From Porogramme epimiltina (taxonomy: Eukaryota > Basidiomycota > Agaricomycetes > Polyporales > Polyporaceae): a DNA stretch of 30,372 bases. This document shows, piece after piece, positions 1 through 11,527 of this stretch. Within the stretch, counting starts at the first letter, position 1, and every line of letters starts with the position of its first letter. Made by a program: the position numbers and the translations under genes. The DNA is taken from positions 1-30,372 of the forward strand of contig FTLJ01000294.1 of the NCBI GenBank assembly GCA_900155495.1, written 5' to 3'. The notes below the pieces were generated by a model, which made no database searches, was not told the origin of the DNA, and saw nothing but the letters and a program-made list of their open reading frames with translations.

Positions 1-377
1 ACGAGCAGCACCTGGGCGCGGCAGCGCGAAAGCGGAACGAGCGCGAGCGCGCGGCGGGGGCGGACAGCGGCAAGGGGGCGGGGGGGCGGCGGGCGGGACT
101 CACGACGGCCTTCATGCCCCATATGTCGCCCGGGTACAGGCGGAAGTAGCGGAACGTCTGGTGCGCGGTGAGCCCGAACAGCCTGTGCGAGGGGCGCGTT
201 AGCCATCGCGCGCGGCGCTGGAACGAGAGGCGGGCGCGGGCGCGGGGGTAGTACGCACATGCAGCCCAGGCAGGTGCAGATGAGGTACGCGCCAAAGTTG
301 CTCGCGAGGTTGAGCTCGGCGGCCGTCGCCTCGATGATGAGCTGCAGCTCCTGCGCGGTGATGTTCATTCCCGCCAT
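1..377 (-). CDS. DUF6534-type membrane protein, copy A (5' part only)
   Basis: Three exons are visible: 377-259 (119 nt), 182-104 (79 nt) and 11-1, the last being the first 11 nt of a 14-nt micro-exon cut by the window edge. Donors GTGCGT and GTGAGT and CAG acceptors are present. The start at 377 gives MAGMNITAQELQ. It then reads EATAAELN...FGAYLICTCLGCM, followed by LFGLTAHQTFRYFRLYPGD, the first membrane helix and loop found in all copies here. The N-terminus matches copy D (EATAATLD, FGAYFICTCIGCM) and differs from B, C and E. The 79-nt second exon has exactly the length seen in the other four copies. Codons are strongly GC-ending. The DUF6534 domain proper lies outside the window, so the family call rests on similarity to copies B-E. 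Function unknown; probably an integral membrane protein. Confidence 0.85.
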   Translation of the reverse strand, partial: MAGMNITAQELQLIIEATAAELNLASNFGAYLICTCLGCMCVLPPRPRPPLVPAPRAMANAPLAQAVRAHRAPDVPLLPPVPGRHMGHEGRRESRPPPPRPLAAVRPRRALALVPLSRCRAQVLL

Positions 378-707
378 CGTCGTCGTCGGTGTCGTGGTCG
401 TGGGTGTCGTGGACTAAGGCTCGTCGTGGCCCGTGGGGCAGGCGCGGGGCTAACTCTGCGGAACGTAATCGCACTCGGTGCCCGTCTTGGCTCCCGGAGT
501 CGCTTTTCTTGGCTGCGCGCGGGGGCGCGGGGAAGGGGCAGCTGGAGCCTCGCCGGGGACGGGGACCAACGGGCTGGGCAGGGGGCGCGCGTCGGGACGC
601 GGGGCGCGGGGCGCGGGACGAGCAGGCGGGCGGGCGGGGAGGCGAGGCGAGGCGAGGCGGCGGCAGTGGGCGCGGAGAAAGAAGAAACGGCGTGGTCCGC
701 GGCGCGG

Positions 708-722
708 GAGTATATTATACCT
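708..722 (-). promoter_or_regulatory. TATA-like element upstream of copy A
   Basis: On the minus strand this AT stretch reads GGTATAATATACTC inside otherwise GC-rich DNA. It lies about 330 nt upstream of the copy A start at 377. It is the clearest TATA-like block on that side, but the distance implies a long leader or another start site, so the link is tentative. Confidence 0.3.
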
Positions 723-3700
723 GCGCGGACAGCCCTCCCTTGCGTTGCGGCAGCGCCCGCCGCACCCGCGCAGGGGCACGCACGCACACACACCCCTGCG
801 CGCCCGCCTGGCTGGCTGCCCGCGCGGGGATCGAGATCACGCAGGGATCAGGGCAAAACGCGGGGACCTGGCCTCGATATGGCAGCCGCCCGCGCAAAGC
901 GAGCTCGCTGTATTGCGCCCGGATGCGGGAAGGGACGCGGATGCAGCAGCACAGGCGCCGGGCCCGGTGGCGGGGGACGTTCGCACGCGCCCGCGATGGG
1001 GGCGACGGGCGGGCACGGGGCCTGGTCTGGCGACACTGGCAGACGTGCGTGGGCACACGCTCGCGCGCGCAGGCGCAGAGTTTGCTCCTGACCCCTGTTG
1101 GGCACCCCGAGCTGTCGGTGGCTGCAGCGTGCGCGCGACCGAGACGGGGCGCGGGGGAGGGCGTTCGGGGGAGGGCCTCGCGAGACCACCGGGTGGCGAG
1201 CGCAAGCGTCGCACCGACTCCAGCGCAGTGCGCACGACCCGCCCGAGGCGCCCATCAGTCCACCAGGGATCGTCCGGGCGGGACGGTGCGGTGGTGGGCC
1301 CAGACGCGGAATCGGACGCGGGGGATCGGATGCGCACGGCATCGGACGCGCGCCGCGGCGATTCGGCGGGCGGTTCCAGCTGCCAGACGGGCTCGGGGCA
1401 CAGTGCCCAGTGCGCACGCTCCTTCTCCATTGCCACGGCCTCGCGCGTCGGAGCGGGTGCAGACTCGCTTGCGCGCCAGTGCTGCTGCTGCTGCTCCAGC
1501 CCCGGCCCCTCGAGGGGCGGCTGTCGCGCCACACAGGCGGTGATCCTTCGCCCGCGCTCCGTCCCCGCCTGAGTGCGTGTCAATAAACGGCTAGTGTTGC
1601 GCGCATACATGCATCGCGACTTACGTCTCGGGCTCGCGATACCGACCGCCCGATAGGGGCGACGGCGGGCGCGCATTTTGATCACAACGCGATTGGACAT
1701 TGAATGGAGGTGAGTTGCGATCAAACGTTGCCTGGTCTTCGTCGGGCCCCCGTTCGGGGCATGAGGCGACCGGCGGCAGGGCCTTTCTGCGTGAGAGCGT
1801 AAATGAGCGTGGAAATGAGAAGCACGCCTCGCAATGAATAAAATGACAAATGTCGCATGATCTCCGCATTTGGGGGGCACGGAGGGCGGGATATCGTCTT
1901 CTATTATTATGAACCGTCTACACACCGCTACAAAGGGGCCTTGATTTCCAACTGAACGTTGCATGCTCCTGTCGGATAGCGTGAAGTCCGGCCGTGCGCG
2001 CCGTGGGGACGCGGCATGCCCTCGCCTCGCAAGAGATCCGGGGAGGAGCGGAATCTGCAGTGTCTCGGGATGACGTGAACGCGTGCTGGCTGCCATCCCG
2101 TGCGCGGTGCGCCTGATAACGATAGCAACACGAAGAATAGGGTCGATTTGTTTTCGCCCGCTGCTGTGCTGCGATGGTGCGATGGCGCGATGCTGGGGTG
2201 TCGCGCTAGACTTATGCATACATTGTGCGGGACTTAGAAACCGCAAGCGAAGACGCATACGCATATTAAAATGCGGGGAATGTCGCTTGTGCCAAACATG
2301 ACGTCGTCGTCGTAGCTGCAGCGCTGCGCGCGACGTTGGAGAAATGGCGCCATGGATTGCACAGAGCACAATGGACGCACAGCGACTCCATGCACGCCCG
2401 CCCACCTCGCAGGTGCTGCGCGCACAACGACATTGCCGCGTCCTTCTCCCGTGACTCGCCCGATGACGACTATTCGGACGAACGTACCTGGAACGCACGC
2501 GCGCGCGCTGCCGCCCTCCATCACTTCATCTTCATATTCCCCTAAAGTGCTATTGACGTGTGCCTGTTTCCATTGCGCCTTCTGGAGGAGGGTCCAGGTG
2601 CGCGCAGTGATTCGTGGATCCAGGGGGGACGGCCGGGCGCGCGAGACATCACTGATTCCTATTTCCCCGGACGGACGGGGAAGATTGCTGGTTCCCGGCC
2701 GCATCTTTGTCGTCACAGCCTGCATTTGACGGCCGGTGGGGCCGCCATGCTGGCCGGTAGATGGCCGGCGACTGGCCTGGAAGCGGACCTCGGGGCGGGA
2801 GGGGAGAGGAGCGTTCGAGACACCTTCAGGAATGGACTCGACGAGCGCGCGCTTGTGCGCGCTGCGAGCGTAGAACAGCCCAATTGTCTTTCTATTTCGT
2901 CGGAGGAATGAACAGCTGCGCGCGCGGTGTGGCATTAGACGTGTCCGGATGAGTCTTCCGGGCGCGCGATAGGGTTGCAAATGGAACGTTACGGCAGGCC
3001 GCAGGGGTTTCGAGAATCGCTGAAGGCTGGACTGTTCCCCATGCCGGCGGTACGAGTCTAGGGAGGGGCGACGGTGACGACGACGACGTAAACCCCGACG
3101 CAAGTGTGGGAGGCGAAGAGAAGAGAGATAGGGAGACGGCGACGCCAGCGGGGGCAATAGACGCCGTCGGCGCGCCATGGCGGCGCGAATCCCCGCCTCC
3201 CGCCGGCGCCACAAAGCCGCCGTCGGGGACGTCGGGATGCGCCACAGAGCGCCTGTGTCTTCGCGTCCTCCCGCCTCCTCCGCTCCGCTCTGCAGCTGTC
3301 CCGTGGCCTCGTCTCCTTAGCATCGCGACTGTCGACATGGCCCGCCCCAGGTGATGCGCCCATGCGGCGGGCGCGCGACACGCATGCGCCTCCAAAACGA
3401 CCTCAATCACACCCCTCTTTTTTCGCGGGAACTTACATGGGCTGGGACGCACTGCGTCGGTGATGCCGCGGAGTTATGGCGGGTGGGTACTTGCGATCAC
3501 CTTTTGCACTGCTCTACATATTGAGTGATGTTCGTGCCACAATGTCCGCCGAGTACAGCCCTCTACGAACATGAAAGGAGCCGCCATCGCGGGCACGGCG
3601 TTGTGGGCGTTATAGCGGACGCAAGCCGTCGCGACACCGCTGTCGAGGCGAGACGAGACGACGATGGAGTCAGATGGACTGGTGGTGGCAGGTGCGAAGA

Positions 3701-4273
3701 TCCGAGGAGGGCTCGTCGAACGGACTTTGGCGTCGCGGTGCGCCATATCACACACGCTGCCAAACTCTATCCCTTCCCAAGCCCGCCACGTCTATGTTCC
3801 CGCGTCTGCCCCCCTCGCCCTTCTTCGTCGTCACCTCGCGGATCCCGGGCGGCGTAGCTGGGAGGCCTCGGCGGGCGGTGCGCGCAGACGCGTGTGGCCC
3901 CAGCGCAGCCGTGTCCGGATTCTGCCCACCATCCCGCATCGGGGGAGACGTGGAGGCGAAGAGACACAGGCGAGGAGACGGCATCACCTTCTGCGAACCT
4001 TGGCCCGCTTCCCCTCCGTTCTGCCCCCACCCCGAACAGATCCCGCCGCGGCGTCGAGGACGAGGAGAGGACGGGGGGGAGGAGAGGCGGTGGCTCACGT
4101 GGGCGGGGCTGGCGTAAGATGATCTGGAGCTGGGCGGACGATCAGGCTTCCGTGCGCGCCATGCCCGAGACGGCGCGCTTCCCTTGCTTCCTCCGTGCGA
4201 GCACGCCCCGCCGCGCGCCCGGCGGTCCGGGGCGGGCGCGCGAGCAAAGTCGCAGCGCACAGTGGCACACGCC

Positions 4274-4282
4274 GATATATCC
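4274..4282 (+). promoter_or_regulatory. TATA-like element upstream of the MFS gene
   Basis: GATATATCC stands alone in very GC-rich DNA about 205 nt upstream of the transporter start. Between it and the ATG lies a pyrimidine-rich tract (repeats of CTTTCT around 4338-4360, then C/T-rich DNA to 4480). That is a common arrangement in fungal promoters and leaders. Inferred from position and composition only. Confidence 0.45.
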
Positions 4283-4486
4283 CCAGCGCCCCCCGCGCCC
4301 CCGGCGTTTTCCAGAACCCCGTGCCGTCGCCCGTCGCTCTTTCTCTTTCTCTTTCCCTCCTCCGCCCGCCCGCTCCCAGAGCCCAAACTTCGCTCAGCGC
4401 GGCGTCGTGCCTGCCTGCTCTTCTCCCCCTAGGCTCCAGGCCCCGCCCCGCCCCTCTCCCCCTCCCCCTGCCGCCTTCGCGCCACG

Positions 4487-6893
4487 ATGACCTCCTCGCC
4501 CACGACGCTCCTCCCCCCCGCAGAGGCGGAGAAGCGCTTCACGCGCGGCTCGGTCTTCTGGCTCTCCTTCACCGCCGTCGTCGTCTGCAACTTCCTCTCC
4601 GCCCTCGACGTCACCGCCGTCTCCACCGCGCTCCCGACGATCACCGACGAGCTCCACGGCGGCGACGAGTTCGTCTGGGTCGGCTCCGCCTACGGCCTCG
4701 CCGCCGCCGCCATCCTCCCCCTCACCGGCCGCCTCGCGGACATCATGGGCCGCCGCCCGATCATGATGACCTGCGTCGGCTTCTTCTTCCTCGGGAGTGC
4801 CCTCGCGGGCTCCGCGCAAAACATGCATTGGCTTATTGCTGCACGTAGTGAGTACCGTTTCCGGATGCTCCGGGTGTGAGTTGCATAGGTGCTGTTGGCA
4901 TAGCGGGGGTGTTTAATGCCATCGGATGGGATTGCGACTGGGAAGCGCGCCCGCTGCATTTACTGGCGGGGTTTGCACATGGGGTGTGTTGTATAGACCC
5001 CCAGAGGTCTTGAGAGCTTACATTGCGCATTCGCGTCATGATGAAGCCGCGTCCAATGTGACTACGTACCGGCTAGAGGGCCTCATGACCTGATGCTCTT
5101 TCCGCGGAGTCCGGGTCATGAGGCCCATTCGCGATGCTGCTCATTCGCGAACCACATGGGACCCTCAGGCCCACGAATTTCAACTCACGTCCCTCTGTAT
5201 GCTGCCCGAGAACAAGTGTGCTGATTACATTCGCGCTTTCTAGCCGTCCAGGGAATAGGCGGTGGCGGCATCATCAACCTCGCTTCAATCATCACGTCCG
5301 ACCTCGTCCCTCTCGCTGAGCGCGGAGTATACCAGGGATTCCTGGTCCTGACATGGTCCTTCGCGGCCGCAATCGGCCCTACGATCGGCGGCTCGTTCGC
5401 GGAAAAGGCATCGTGGAGGTGGCTGTTCTGTGAGTACCTAATTTGCATAACGTCAGAGACTAGCCCGTGGTGGCGCACGTCCATCTCTCGTCCTGCACAC
5501 ATCGCACTCGCACGCAAGCCGAGTGAGAGCTCGAGTGCCGGCTTGCTCTCTCTTCTCCCTCCGTAGTGTGCGTCGTGAGTCTAAACTGACCCGGTGCACG
5601 CGCAGACCTCAACCTCCCCCTCTCTGGCATTGCGTTCTGTCTCGTTGCGGCATTCCTGCGTGTGCGCACGCCTGAAGGCAGCTTGCGCGAAAAGCTCGCC
5701 CGCGTCGACATAGTGTTAGTTTCAGCTCATCCCTCTCCCGCTCCACTTCTGCTCATGTCTCTACCACAGCGGAAACTTCATCATCATCGCCGGCACGACG
5801 TGCGCGCTCGTCGCCCTTACGTGGGGTGGCGTGCAGTTCCCGTGGGACTCGACGCACGTTCTGGCGCCGCTTATCATCGGATTCGTTTTCATTGGCCTCT
5901 TCTTCGTGTACGAGTTCTTCGTGCCGAGGGACCCCACGCTGCCGTTCGACGTCCTCGCGAACCGGACGAGTCTCAGCGCGTGCGTGGCTTCTATGTTCGT
6001 CGCGTCGGCACGAAACTGACCCTGGGCGCCACAGATACGTTTCGACGTTCTTCCACGGCATCGTCAGCATCACGACCATCTGTGAGTGCGGGTTTCACGG
6101 TGGCACCGTGCACGGTCATTGAATGCGTGCGACAGACTACCTCCCGGCGTACTTCCAGGCGTGCCAGGGCGCGTCGCCGATCCACTCGAGCATCAACCTC
6201 TTCCCGACCGCGCTCGTCATCTCCCCGTTCTCGATCATCTGCGGCGTCATCGTCAAGTCGACAAACAAGTACCGGCCGTCGAACTACGTCGGCTGGGCCC
6301 TGACAATGGTCGGCTTCGGGCTCCTCACGCTGCTCAAGGCGGACGCGGGCACCGCGCAGTGGGTCGGCTTCCAGGTCGTCACCGCCGCGGGCGTCGGGAT
6401 CATCTGGGCGGGCACCGTCTTCCCCGTGCTCGCGCCGATCTCGGTCGGGCGCGTCGCGCCCGCGCTCGCGTTCTACAACTTCTGCCGCACGTTCGCGCAG
6501 ACGTGGGGCATCGCGATCGGCGCGAGCATCCTGCAGAACGAGCTCAGCTCGCGGCTGCCCGCGGACTTTGTCGCGCGCTTCCCGCAGGGCGTCGAGATCG
6601 CGTACGCGGTCATCCCCGAGATCGCGAAGCTGGAGCCGGGGCTGCAGCGAGAGGTGCGCGACGCGTTCGCGGCGAGCATGGCGACGGTGTGGAAGGCGAT
6701 GATCGGGTTCAGCGCCGCGGGCTTCCTCACGCTCTTCCTGCTCAGGGAGGTGCCGATGCAGAAGCACACGGACGAGAAGTACGGGCTGGAGGGCGCCGCC
6801 GCGGAGGCGGCGGAGGGGCGCAAGGAGGGCAAGCACTCGCACGACAGCGTCGAGCTGCAGGAGGCGGCGTCCGTACAACGGCAGGAGGCGTGA
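4487..6893 (+). CDS. MFS transporter, DHA2-type drug/H+ antiporter family
   Basis: Six exons: 4487-4847, 5244-5429, 5606-5714, 5770-5979, 6035-6081 and 6136-6893, joining in frame to 556 aa. Introns are 396, 176, 55, 55 and 54 nt. The product should be a plasma- or vacuolar-membrane secondary transporter with about 14 helices, exporting small molecules in exchange for protons; its substrate cannot be read from sequence. Visible signatures are LDVTAVSTALPTI at residues 40-52 in helix 1, motif A GRLADIMGRR at 81-90, QGIGGGG near 123-129, motif C SFAAAIGPTIGG at 159-170 followed by WRWLFYLNLP, and YYLPAYFQACQGASP in the second half. The charged tail rich in E, A, K and H is probably cytosolic. 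Length suits 14-helix DHA2 members. Codons strongly favour C or G in third position. The first ATG of the last exon (6123) is intronic and is not the start. Such transporters often sit in biosynthetic clusters, but no biosynthetic enzyme is visible here. Confidence 0.95.
5078..5126. repeat. 13-bp perfect inverted repeat inside MFS intron 1
   Basis: The left arm GGGCCTCATGACC at 5078-5090 is the exact reverse complement of 5114-5126, with a 23-nt spacer. It can form a hairpin in DNA or pre-mRNA. Immediately after it, CATTCGCGA occurs twice (5126-5134 and 5142-5150). The host intron is 396 nt, against about 55 nt for three other introns of the gene, so this may be a small inserted element. No mobile-element family is recognised. 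Confidence 0.7.
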
Positions 6894-9532
6894 GCGTCCC
6901 CGCGCGGCGTCGCTGCGTCGCGTTCTTGCGTGTTTTGTTTTGTTTTCTTAGTTGTGTTCCTCGCACGGCCGGATGTGGAACCTCCTCACTAGTAAGTTAT
7001 GTAGCGGCTTGCGTGGTGGAGCCGGATGGACGTGTTTCACCGCTCGTTCGGTTTGTACTATTCCATATTGTAAGTAGGTAGTTAGGAATCGCTCTCAGCT
7101 TGGTTCCGCCCTAGTAACTTCCTATGCGGTGTGCACTCGAACCTCTCAACGCAGTCAGTCGGATATTTGATAGAAGCGCCCGAACTCCGAAGGGCTTCCG
7201 GCACCTGTGGCCGGATGCTGTTGTCCACACCTTCTACCTCTACGCATCTTTCCCTCGTCCCGCCTCCAGCTCCGACACTACTACGCAGACCCAAACCAGA
7301 TCGTTTGGACAGGGTGGCGGGACACGCGATATCCGCAACGTTGATTTCGATGTGATGCAAGGCGGAGAAGTTCTCGATTGCACCACCTTCATTCTCATGG
7401 CTCCGCCTCGACTCTGTCTGCACCCTCTCCCGCTATCATCGGGGGTTCATTGCGTCGAAGAATATGCTCGAACTCCGTCGGGCCCCCGCAGCGGCAGGTG
7501 CACAGATGACCAACCTCTCAGCAAGTGAGAAGCTCGATTTCCGTCGTTGGGATTCCCTCCATCAGCATGAGGAGGTCGCTAGAAGCAGGTGAAGGGTGTG
7601 CCGACCACAGAAGGGCATCGACAGGACGTCGCATTGCGCTTCAGTGGACGAAGGGGTCTCGGACACGCGAAGGATCATGTATGTACGTACGCCTCCTCCT
7701 TAATGTCAGGCGCCGCACAGTCTCTGCGACCCCCGTTTCTACCCCCCTCCCTCCGCATGACGCTGCGTTGCGCGTCCAGAACCCCGGCGTCCCCATATGC
7801 CAACGGGGAATTTGACGTCGAACGTATGCGGGGCTGGGGTCGCACGGGCTTGGGAGCGTTGCGGGGAACGGGCGGGTTCTCGCAGGCTTCTCGCGCTTCG
7901 CGCTTCCTCGCGTCGGCCTTTCTGGCGTCTCTTACACTAATGTTCCCTTGTTAGCCTTTCCAACCCCGAGCCCCCCCCCCTCCCTCCCCCGCGGGCACAA
8001 GAACGCGAACGCAAACAAGAGGGAGCATCGCGACATGTCGACAAGCTCCGTCACGGTGCGGCCCCTATCGCCTATCTCCATCGCCCCGTCACCACGCCAC
8101 CAGGGATTTCCGCGCCCAAATCCCGCCGGCGAGCTGCGAGCTGCGTGCCCATATTCGCCGCAAACTCAGGCTCGCAGCGGCGCGTCGTGCACCGCCTGGG
8201 GGGACGGCATGCACCCTTCGAAGCTTCCCCGAGCTGCTCACGCGCCTCCGCCGCAGGTCGCGTCCTATGGGTGCAGCCTCGACGCGCGCATCGCGCGGGT
8301 CAGAATATGGTAGAGGACACTCGGGTTTGAGGACGTGTGGTGCGCTCCTCGCCATTAATTGCAATCATAGCTCAACTTGCTAAGGTTCCGCGTCCAGAAC
8401 GACGGTCCCGTCGACACGCAGTCCCGTGCTACACATAGGAGGCGCGGGTATCGGATCTGGTGCCGTGGAGTCAGCGAGCGGAGAAGGGGCGACGGCGGAT
8501 GCAGATGGCCACCGGGCTGTTGGACGTCGAGATGCGAAGACTTTGCCGAGGCCGGTGGACGCGAAGGTTCGTGCTTGCCTGTGCGTTCTCATTTGAAGAT
8601 TACGGAGCTGCGGGGAGCTGTGTGCGGCCGGCTCTACGCCGCGCGCTGCTCCTCGTACGTGAAACTGCATCGTTCGGGGTGGATGGCGCCAGAGATGGGT
8701 CTGATTTTCCGATTTCCGGGACATGCTCGTATCGTGTGTGTGGTTGAGTTGTGCGTGTCGTGGTCAGCTTAGGTGGTATCCGATGGAGACACCAAATTCC
8801 CTGTTATCCAGAATATGGGAGCGGCCCGACCACCACTTCGACGACTGTCTTTGACAGATATCGAAGTTGTGCGGTTTGTTCTTTTCTTGGGACTCCCTAT
8901 ATGCTAAGCATGCATATTCAGATACAAGAAGTGGTGATACTGTGGAATACTTTGTATATCAGTGCAATGTATACGCTTTTCATGGCGGCACCTTGTTTTT
9001 ATAGTTTGTTTACTGTATGACATAACCGACGCCGCGGCTGTTCTAACAATCCCGGTCCAGGTATGCATCTACTAATAAAAGCCCATGCTCGGAGACACAT
9101 AGTTGGACAGTGCTGATACGAAGCGCGGACTGCGCGCCATCCTCAGTGGTTGGGCCCTCGGGCTCTGGCGCTGACTATCAGAACCTACGTGGGGCGGGTT
9201 GCCCCACCTGGGTGGACTTCCGGCACGAATCGCAGGTCAACTGACCATCTTCGCCCGGTGTCCATCCGTTTCGGCACAGCAAGCATCGAGAGGGCTCTAT
9301 TCCTGCTGTCACGCGTAGGAGTGCCGGGCGCCTACGTGAGTACGCGGGCGATGCTGCCCATGGTGGAAGGCTGCGAGCCAGTGCTCGGCCACACTGCCGC
9401 CCATTTCCACGCAACTCGGAGGACCGACGGTATATGCCACCACCGCATGGAACCCTATCCGCCGTCCTTCCGACAGGGGCCTTATACCCGCTCCGTGTAC
9501 GGCCGAGGCCCGTTCCACCTCCCGCGCACGTT
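6894..9532. other. Intergenic region between the MFS gene and copy B; no supported gene
   Basis: The first 150 nt are T-rich with (GTTTT)3 at 6932-6946 and are probably the 3' untranslated region of the transporter. Beyond that, open frames are short and overlapping. One stop-free plus-strand frame at 7356-7592 reads somewhat protein-like but has no start near its 5' end. A C-run lies at 7971-7980. DNA from about 8760 to 9080 is more AT-rich. No domain, tRNA or repeat family was recognised. Confidence 0.6.
9474..9489 (+). promoter_or_regulatory. Core promoter of copy B (CAGGGGCC + TATA-like)
   Basis: CAGGGGCCTTATACCC ends about 45 nt before the copy B start codon. The same block, CAGGGGCCCATATAC, occurs at almost the same distance from the start of copy C. 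Position and sharing between two paralogues support a TATA-type core promoter with a short leader. Confidence 0.55.
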
Positions 9533-11527
9533 ATGGCCTCGTCTCCGAATGCCCCTATTCTCGACGGCAGTGTCCCGTTGACGGTGGAGGATCTCGAGGA
9601 ACTATGGGACCTCCTCTTCCCCAGAATATACATTGACAGTACATTCGGCGCGGTCCTCCTCGGTACTCTAGCCGGCCTCACGTGCGTGGAATTCTATCTC
9701 TCCGTGGCTGCGCTTTCCATCTGTTAACATATCCTCCCTGTAGACTATTTGGACTGAGTTTGAACCAGTCATACCAATACTTTCGACTCTATCCTGCTGA
9801 TAGACCTCTTTTCAAATGTATGGTATGTCTCAGTTTCGGGTGTCTTTCTCCTGGGTGCGGTGTCTCACGTTGTTTGGATGTAGGTAGTTACGATTCTGTG
9901 AGTGCACCCTTGCAAGTATAAAGGGAGGTAAACCGACTAGTCACGCTGCGAAGGATACTGGGTATCGTGCACACCATTCTAGACATTCACATCTGGTATG
10001 TTTCTATTGCCTTCTCCCGACCCTCGTCCAAGCCCCAGAGCTGATAAGAGAACACATAGCTATCATTATCTCGTGTCAAAATTTTTCGACCCCCAAGGTT
10101 TATTAACTGGGGTCTGGTGCGCGTTCCCTTCTTGCTCGCTCCCTATCACTCAAGGTTGACGAACTTGCGGCGTCACCGTAGGTCACTCAACGTGGGTGTT
10201 CCATCCAAGTCACGGACCAGAATGCGCTGGATCTAACTACTGCCTCCGTATCGAAAATCAGCTTCTCTCGTTGAACATAGTGAGTGCGGGCGTTAATGGT
10301 GGCACTTGCGGACTGATTTCCGCCGATGGTGTTTGTGGGAGCGCGCTAACCATTATTATCTCACTTAGGGCGCTACGATGTTCGTTGCACAAAGGTGAGA
10401 GGGCTCGGAGGCCATCCAGTGCGGAACTGACAGATATCGGCCAGTTTCTTTGCGCATAGGGTACTCTTGAGTAGGCTCCATCCCTCCCATGAGACCAAAA
10501 CATAGCCGCTCACTACTCACGCGCCAGTTGGGAGTGTGTACAGATGGCTATCAGCAACAGCAGTGAGTGCCGTTTCATCTCTATCCAGAACACGAACTCA
10601 TCTCGAGACACAGGCTGTTCTTCTCATATGCGAACTGGCGTTCGCGACCGCCGTGACCGCAGAGACGTGAGCCGGCACCCCGCACACTCACCGTGCTTCT
10701 CCGAGCGATTAATGATCTTTTGCTTCCTTCTATCCGCATCACAGATTTATCCAGCCTACCTTCCATGAATTCTTCGCGGTTTCTTGGCTGATTAAGGTTG
10801 GATATGCCATGGCCGTTGGCGCGGACATTGTCATCTCTGCGGCGCTGTTGAGCGTGGTTCGTCGAAACCGAAGAGGTGTCAAGCGCGAAGAGTCCATCTT
10901 GGACATCGCTGTGGTGTACTTCGTGAACACCGGCGTGTCAAATTGGTACGTCGTGCCCAGCTCTCTGCGAATATGGCCCCCGAATGCTGACGACGACACC
11001 GTAGCTTGTTGAGCATATGCTCATTAGTGCTTGTGAGTTCTCAACACGGCGCTGTGTCCTTCTCATAATGTTCTACAATCACTCTCGCTCATCGTATAAT
11101 CGCGCACAGGTTGCGAAATATGATGAGAAGCTCATCTATGTCGGGTTCAACATTATTAGTGCGCGACGTGAGCTGGTTTCATCCCCCAGATTTCACCTCT
11201 CTCCACCTCATCCCTCCATTTACTACAGTGTACGCCAACTGGCTCTTGGCAGTGCTCAACTCCCGCCGCTCGGATGTGGACCGAGGCGCGGAGGGGTTCG
11301 AGACGGGCTCGCTCGGGCTGACAGTGACCCAGAAGAGACAACGCAAAAAGTTCGCGAAGCTATGGAACAACCCGCAAACCAAGAAGCCATCAGAATCTCC
11401 CGTCATCGATATAGTCGTCACGACGGAGATACAGCAAGAAGGGCGTTGTTCCACGCGGACGGAGTTCGAGGACTCGGGCGCGGTCAGCGACGAGATGACG
11501 CTGAAGGGGCCCAAACTCGAGGCATAG
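9533..11527 (+). CDS. DUF6534 seven-helix membrane protein, copy B
   Basis: Fifteen exons: 9533-9681, 9744-9822, 9884-9897, 9954-9995, 10060-10116, 10182-10191, 10262-10279, 10369-10394, 10445-10470, 10528-10562, 10614-10666, 10745-10945, 11005-11032, 11110-11167 and 11229-11527. They join to 1095 nt, 364 aa. All introns are 50-89 nt with GT-AG ends. Exons 2-11 have the same lengths as in copy C, and 201+28 equals the 229-nt exon of copy C. The protein has an acidic N-terminus (LTVEDLEELWDLLF), a first helix TFGAVLLGTLAGLT, the loop NQSYQYFRLYPADRP, GSVYRWLSATA before helix 4, and a DUF6534 domain from about WLIKVGYAMAVGAD to LYANWLLAVLNSRRS. A polar tail begins RGAEGFETGSLGL. About seven helices are expected. 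Function unknown. Relative to copy C it carries one additional intron (10946-11004). Confidence 0.9.

Larger units (their letters stand above)
378..4486. other. Long intergenic region between divergent copy A and the MFS gene; no supported gene
   Basis: This stretch is very GC- and CpG-rich, especially 378-1600 and 3800-4480, so stop codons are rare and long open frames arise by chance on both strands. Their translations are rich in R, A, P, G and S and overlap one another in several frames. None shows a domain, a run of membrane helices or a consistent exon/intron pattern. The region must hold the promoters of both flanking genes. It contains short simple repeats: a GGCGA tract near 641-660, (GCT)5 at 1481-1495 and GAC triplets near 3075-3088. 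A lineage-specific or noncoding gene cannot be excluded. Confidence 0.6.

Noticed and set aside
389..3452. Several long open frames on both strands (389-1543, 478-1572, 837-2498 minus, 2234-3214 minus, 2892-3452 minus)
   Set aside because: They overlap in different frames in very GC-rich DNA where stops are rare. The translations are R/A/P/G/S-rich without motifs or a splice pattern.
5991..7081. Long frames overlapping the MFS gene (5991-6878 minus, 6086-7081 plus)
   Set aside because: Shadows of the transporter exon in GC-rich codons. The true frame carries MFS motifs and joins upstream exons in phase.
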